This document shows, piece by piece, positions 60,171 through 64,000 of a stretch of DNA of 64,000 bases (positions are counted from its first letter, which is position 1; every line of letters starts with the position of its first letter). The notes under the pieces were generated by a model, which saw only the letters and a program-made list of their open reading frames with translations, had not been told where the DNA came from and searched no databases. Position numbers and translations under genes: made by a program. This stretch comes from JAPUME01 sp027294185. GTDB lineage: Bacteria > Acidobacteriota > Terriglobia > UBA7540 > JAPUME01. The stretch covers positions 682,001 to 746,000 of the forward strand of contig CAUVWZ020000001.1 of NCBI GenBank assembly GCA_963555835.3, written 5' to 3'.

Positions 60171-61322
60171 TTAGGTGGAGCGGTACATGTTGTACCCGTC
60201 GACTGTGGAAGCGCTAGCATCCCAAGCCAAATTAACTAAATGGTCCAGAACACCGGCTCCGGAAAGAGTAATCGCGCCGGGTGAGTTCGAGGCATCGCTA
60301 ACGATTGAAACGATGCCGCTTTGGGTCCCGGCCACCGAGGGAGCGAAGTCAACATTAAATGTCTCGGCAGCCCCTGGCGCCAAGGTCAGCGGGAGGAAAA
60401 GGCCGCTGACGCTATAGTCGGTCCCGGGCGTCACGTTCGCCTGGGAAACAATGACCGTGACCCCTCCCGAATTGGTGAGGGTAGCACCTCGTGTATCCAT
60501 TTCACTCAAAGGAATGTTCCCAAAGTCGATGCTGGCAGGATTAAGGTTGAGCAGACTGTCGCCGACGATTCCGTTTCCGGAAAGAGAAAGCGTGGTCGGC
60601 TCGCTGGAACCAAGCCTTAGAAAGGTTACGCTGCCGGTCACACTCCCGCCTGCAATAGGGGAAAATGTCACACTAAATCCTACCGTAGCTCCACCCGACA
60701 GCACCAGTGGGATGGATATCCCGCTAATGCTGAACCGCGAACCGTTTACATCAGCCTGGAATATGGTTTCCGTGGTGCTTCCCAAGTTGAGGAGATCGAC
60801 GGCCCGGGTACTGCTGCTACCCACCAATACATCACCAAAATTGATACTGCTGGGACTGAGACTAACCAGGCTCTCTCCACCCAGCCCCGTACCCGCAAGG
60901 AGAATAATTGTAGGTGAACCGGAAGCGTTGCTCACCACGAAAATATCACCCGAGACGGCCTCATTTGCTGTTGGGATGAAGGTCACAAGGAACGAGGCCG
61001 TTTGCCCTTCCGCTAAGTCCAAGGGAAGAGTGAGGCCACTTATGCTAAAGCTGGAATCGGTGAGATTGGCTTGCGAAATCGTCACACTGTCTGTTGCCGA
61101 GTTTGTGAGGGTAATACTTTCTGTTGAACTGGACCCTACGGCGACTACTCCAAAGTCGATGCTGGCAGGATTGCTAATAAGCTGAGAGGGAAGGGCAACA
61201 CCTTCACCCTCTCCAGGCACAGTACCGGAGCAGGATAGCAGAACGCTAACAAAGGCACTCCCAAGCGCCACACGAAGCGCTTTTGAGCACAGAAATCGCT
61301 CTAGGAGTAATGAAAGCTTCAT
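60171..61322 (-). CDS. choice-of-anchor (ASH) repeat lipoprotein, truncated at a stop codon
   Basis: A lipobox (LGSAFVSVLLSC) precedes about three ASPM-SPD-2-Hydin/choice-of-anchor D units of about 100 residues, each with NPASIDFGxVxVGSSST and LPLxLAxGxTxxFxVTF patterns. The C-terminus begins a fibronectin-like domain (NLAWDASASTVDGYNMYRST) and stops at TAA 60171-60173. The reading continues in the same frame past that stop for a further 57 codons (see next entry), so the gene appears cut short by one base change. ATG 61322 gives the lipoprotein signal; 61415 is the longest possible start. The product is a probable extracellular adhesin or structural protein. Confidence 0.8.
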   Translation of the reverse strand: MKLSLLLERFLCSKALRVALGSAFVSVLLSCSGTVPGEGEGVALPSQLISNPASIDFGVVAVGSSSTESITLTNSATDSVTISQANLTDSSFSISGLTLPLDLAEGQTASFLVTFIPTANEAVSGDIFVVSNASGSPTIILLAGTGLGGESLVSLSPSSINFGDVLVGSSSTRAVDLLNLGSTTETIFQADVNGSRFSISGISIPLVLSGGATVGFSVTFSPIAGGSVTGSVTFLRLGSSEPTTLSLSGNGIVGDSLLNLNPASIDFGNIPLSEMDTRGATLTNSGGVTVIVSQANVTPGTDYSVSGLFLPLTLAPGAAETFNVDFAPSVAGTQSGIVSIVSDASNSPGAITLSGAGVLDHLVNLAWDASASTVDGYNMYRST

Positions 61323-61797
61323 TCTTCCCCTACGGGCGCACAAAATTTGCCGCCCAAATTTTGATTGTTGAATGTCTCCGCCGAGGATTTTATACCTCAA
61401 GAAGCTCATAGTCAAGCAGTTTGCGAAAATCTCCCCCCATCGTATTCAGCACGAAGCTGGCCATTCTTTATTAGAATTCACTCATCCTCATCCTCTTTGT
61501 ACTTCCCGACGTGCCTCGACCACCTTAAGATCACAATCCCCTGCTTGGGTAGAGTACAAAAGTACCTGCCCGGTCCTTCACAGGCGGGGCTCATGACTCC
61601 AAGGGACCACTGTCAGGGGAGACCAGATTCGACCGCCACAGCAACCTGAAATCCGCAACAGGACCCCTTGCGGCCCTGGATGTGGGTCACGGGATCCCTA
61701 TGCCGGGCTATGAGCGATACTTGTCTGAGGGGCTAAATGAGTAGGGAATAAAAGATCCGATCCAACAAGAAAACTAGCCATCATTGGGCGGGCAACC
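61323..61797. other. gene-free region between exosortase and choice-of-anchor gene
   Basis: About 475 bases lie between the exosortase stop and the lipoprotein start, both on the minus strand. I found no RNA gene or clear promoter hexamers. The region must contain the lipoprotein promoter. Confidence 0.35.
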
Positions 61798-62730
61798 CTA
61801 TAACCTTTGCGCCGAGGGACCATCAGCCTGTCCCGACTCGGTTGAGGGCTGCGAGAGAGAGCCGTCATCTCTCTTGTTCCGGTTTTCGCAGCGCTCGAGC
61901 ACTTTCAGCACGATTCCCAGAAGGACAAGCGAAAACAGGAAGAAAACAATTCCGCCCCGGTGGTGCAGATTTCCGGTCAGAAAACCCCGGTCCACATAGA
62001 TACCCAACAAAGAGATGGTCACAATGCGCACGGCGTTTTTCAGCAGGGCAAGGGGAATGCTCACCAATATCAGAGAAATTCTCGCCCAACCGGTCCGAAG
62101 AAAGAGGTGGCCGGCCAAGAGGCTGGTTACCCAGAGAGCGAGGCTCGAGCGAATTCCGCTGCACTCTTCCGCCACTTCGATCATAACTCCTGGCAAGGTA
62201 AAGACAAATCCATCTCGATAGGTCGGCACTCCTGAGAGCTCAAATAGACCGTGGGCGAGCGTTGCAGATCCATATTGCAGGGCAGAAACGATTTTCCCCA
62301 GCAGCAACTCCGGAATGGGAACCATCACCACCAAAAAGAGCAACGGAAAGGCGGCCGCTCGAAGGCTTGCTGAGCCATAACAGAAGACAAAGATGGCAAG
62401 CCAAGTGAGGGCGAGAGTAAGGATGGTCACCGAAAGACGGTCATATTGACTTAGCGGGTATGAATCTTGTGAAGCCGCCCCGTAGAGCACCGCCGCCAGC
62501 AAGAGCAGCACTAGTCCGGAGCGGTGGGAAGAGCGAAAAGACGAGAAAATTCTCCCTCGTTCCCTCCAAATGAGAATCAAGCTCAGGAAAGGAATTAAAA
62601 GCGTGTGAGAAAGGTGAACCTGCTGGAACGAGAAATCAATCCACAGGTTTAATGCCTTCCAGTACAGAATTATGGATAGAAGGAACAAACCGCCAAAGGT
62701 AAGAGTTCTTCGCGCCATTGATCTGTTCAT
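61798..62730 (-). CDS. xrt: exosortase (PEP-CTERM sorting transpeptidase)
   Basis: The 310-residue membrane protein has about eight helices and the exosortase catalytic triad: C190 in EECSGIRSS, R235 in LKNAVRIV, and H256/H257 in NLHHRGGIVFF. Exosortases cleave PEP-CTERM tails and attach the protein to a membrane or surface glycan. The C-terminal 35 residues are charged and variable. It lies 17 kb from the PEP-CTERM gene, with the LamG/VanZ-like gene upstream on the same strand. Exosortase genes are often near exopolysaccharide genes, as here. Confidence 0.92.
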   Translation of the reverse strand: MNRSMARRTLTFGGLFLLSIILYWKALNLWIDFSFQQVHLSHTLLIPFLSLILIWRERGRIFSSFRSSHRSGLVLLLLAAVLYGAASQDSYPLSQYDRLSVTILTLALTWLAIFVFCYGSASLRAAAFPLLFLVVMVPIPELLLGKIVSALQYGSATLAHGLFELSGVPTYRDGFVFTLPGVMIEVAEECSGIRSSLALWVTSLLAGHLFLRTGWARISLILVSIPLALLKNAVRIVTISLLGIYVDRGFLTGNLHHRGGIVFFLFSLVLLGIVLKVLERCENRNKRDDGSLSQPSTESGQADGPSAQRL

Positions 62731-62828
62731 AATCTGCTTCCCGCGGATGAGTTAACTTTCGGACTTGTGGAAAGAGCGCATTTTGGATATATTTGGTCAA
62801 ACCTGGGAGATCAGGAATAAATGCCGCT

Positions 62829-64000
62829 CTATCCCAGTAGACCATTCCTGCGAGATTCGTGCCGCCCGCTTGGCGGGATATTGAGGGCGGTTGACTCACA
62901 AGAATCCCAAGAGTCACTCTCTTTGAGCGGCCACAACTGCATGACGACGAATCCCAAAGATGTTACGGTGATGCCCAGTGCAATCATTCCCAACCTTAGC
63001 TCACCATTCCGATACGCTGCAACGAACCCCTCCAAGAGGAGGGCAGGCAAGAAAAGGCCCCCTAACATCAGGCCCACCTGAGCCCTCCGTCGCATCGCCA
63101 CCCGGACGGCTGTTCCCAGCAGCAGGCCCAGCGGCAAGAAGATTAGTGCAGAAAGCAGCAACGCTGACTGCCAAAACGCAAATCGCCCCGCCTTGACGGC
63201 CCAGTAGCTGTTCTCGCGAAGGATTGCTGTAAAGCCTACTTCCGGACCCAGGAAAACGTTAAGGTCGGCCGCCCCTCCCGCAGTGTATATACTCGCTGTG
63301 ATGCCATCGTAGCTGATGACCACGCGCTGAGGTTCGAACGAGCTAAATACCCCGGGGAATTGCAGTTCCGGGGTCATGCCGTTCTCGCCGGTCAGAGGCG
63401 AGCGCCAGCGGAGCGCGAGACGTGTCTCGGCCTGCCCCAGCGTCAGGTTTCGGTGAAACGGATCCTCTGAGACCGTCACGATTCGTGCCGGGCCTGCCTG
63501 TGTCAGATCGAAAGTTGCCACCGTAAGGGCCACCGTAAACTGCCTGCTGGTGTTGATGCGATCCGCAAGAGGGCTGACGACCCTTTCGGACGCGAGCCAC
63601 AAGCCTTCCTCCAATGCCACACCAGACGGCCGGAACTCCGGCGCTTCGGCCGTCTGAGGGACCAAGTCCGGCAGAACTCCTCTTGGGTCCCTCAGCCCGG
63701 GTTTCCCCCTGAGTGGATACTCCGCCACAACTGCATCGTCCCAAGCCGCCGGCACCTCGCCCAACAGCAGTTGTGCTGCGCCTGCCCCATCCACAGCACG
63801 ATCCAGCACCAACAGGTCCTGAACCGTACCCCGCCAGGGCCTGTCTCTTGTGACTTCGTTGCCGAGAGCCAACCGATAGTTCGTATCCCAACCGCCCGGG
63901 AGCATCCCCCGCATCAAACCCCAGACGAGAAGGAGCATGAGAAGTACATAGGCCGAAAAAATGACTGCAATGTTGCCCGGCGTGAGTCTAGCCCCTGCCC
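62829..64000 (-). CDS. LamG/VanZ-like membrane protein, 5' end outside the window
   Basis: Open codons run from the right edge of the window (reading AGARLTPGNIAVIFSAYVLL) to the stop at 62829, about 390 residues. One N-terminal membrane helix (in the part near 63938-63980) is followed by a beta-rich region resembling a concanavalin/LamG-like fold (about 20-260) and three or four membrane helices near the C-terminus (SALLLSALIFLPLGLLLGTAV, GLMLGGLFLPALLLEGFVAA, GMIALGITVTSLGFVVMQLW), which resemble the end of a VanZ-type domain. The true start is beyond 64000. The gene is just upstream of the exosortase (98-base gap, same strand), where VanZ-like genes are often found. Confidence 0.6.
   Translation of the reverse strand, partial: AGARLTPGNIAVIFSAYVLLMLLLVWGLMRGMLPGGWDTNYRLALGNEVTRDRPWRGTVQDLLVLDRAVDGAGAAQLLLGEVPAAWDDAVVAEYPLRGKPGLRDPRGVLPDLVPQTAEAPEFRPSGVALEEGLWLASERVVSPLADRINTSRQFTVALTVATFDLTQAGPARIVTVSEDPFHRNLTLGQAETRLALRWRSPLTGENGMTPELQFPGVFSSFEPQRVVISYDGITASIYTAGGAADLNVFLGPEVGFTAILRENSYWAVKAGRFAFWQSALLLSALIFLPLGLLLGTAVRVAMRRRAQVGLMLGGLFLPALLLEGFVAAYRNGELRLGMIALGITVTSLGFVVMQLWPLKESDSWDSCESTALNIPPSGRHESRRNGLLG

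Noticed and set aside
1..64000. tRNA, rRNA and riboswitch genes
   Set aside because: Scanning intergenic gaps by eye showed no cloverleaf or known riboswitch core; a covariance-model scan would be needed to exclude them.

Overview
The window most resembles a chromosomal segment of an Acidobacteriota-type Gram-negative bacterium. This is inferred from moderately high GC, an acidobacterial-style type IV pilus/type II secretion cluster, exosortase/PEP-CTERM genes, choice-of-anchor repeat proteins with a C-terminal fibronectin-like domain, and an unnamed KHGIFS-motif family. No rRNA or tRNA gene was seen, so the placement rests on protein families only.

Layout. 1-6.2 kb: a gene end, an ADP-ribose-type Nudix hydrolase, a PHP-type tyrosine phosphatase, a five-gene minus-strand operon for thiol-redox and lipoprotein maturation (ccdA, lgt, TlpA-like thioredoxin, DsbD-alpha-like protein, SEC-C membrane protein), and a HAD phosphatase. 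6.2-10.1 kb: an aminotransferase, then a lower-GC island (SEC-C/HNH-like protein, PilZ protein) flanked by a family of palindromic intergenic repeats. 10.1-14.2 kb: a brnTA toxin-antitoxin pair, a radical SAM protein and a lipoprotein oligopeptidase B. 14.2-24.4 kb: a type IV pilus-like / type II secretion cluster (secretin, two major-pseudopilin-like proteins, GspF, GspE, PilM, PilN, PilO, PilP, an odd pseudopilin).

24.4-31.4 kb: surface polysaccharide functions on the minus strand (UbiA prenyltransferase, Wzc-like tyrosine autokinase, TPR protein, FecR protein, a frameshifted small membrane protein). 31.7-35.2 kb: sulfate activation (CysQ-like phosphatase, ATP sulfurylase-APS kinase fusion, TauE permease). 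35.5-42.9 kb: an EMC3/TMCO1-like membrane protein, a ribbon-helix-helix protein, two alkaline-phosphatase-superfamily proteins, an acyl-CoA synthetase and a chorismate-lyase-like protein. 43.2-54.6 kb: nucleotide-sugar genes (epimerase, two sugar-nucleotide dehydrogenases, DegT aminotransferase, UDP-xylose synthase), a PEP-CTERM protein interrupted at a 9-T tract, a PrsT-like TPR lipoprotein and an ankyrin-repeat protein. 54.8-59.4 kb: a compact DNA-recombination operon (Rad52-like annealing protein, DUF669-like OB protein, Cas4/AddB-like nuclease with an Fe-S cysteine pattern, an unknown DNA-binding-like protein, HNH nuclease) facing a ribbon-helix-helix repressor candidate. 59.6-64 kb: a response-regulator remnant, a lipoprotein with choice-of-anchor repeats cut short by a stop codon, an exosortase and the 3' part of a LamG/VanZ-like membrane protein.

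Main themes. First, export and display at the envelope: exosortase, PEP-CTERM substrate, TPR lipoprotein, tyrosine kinase/phosphatase pair and sugar-nucleotide enzymes are all present and probably serve one extracellular polysaccharide/surface-protein pathway. Second, a pilus-like secretion machine. Third, two accessory modules worth attention: the recombination operon at 56-59.4 kb and the repeat-bounded SEC-C/PilZ island at 7.7-10.1 kb. Three reading frames (30950-31416, 44599-45334, 60000-61322) look broken by one small change each, which may be mutation, phase variation or sequence error.
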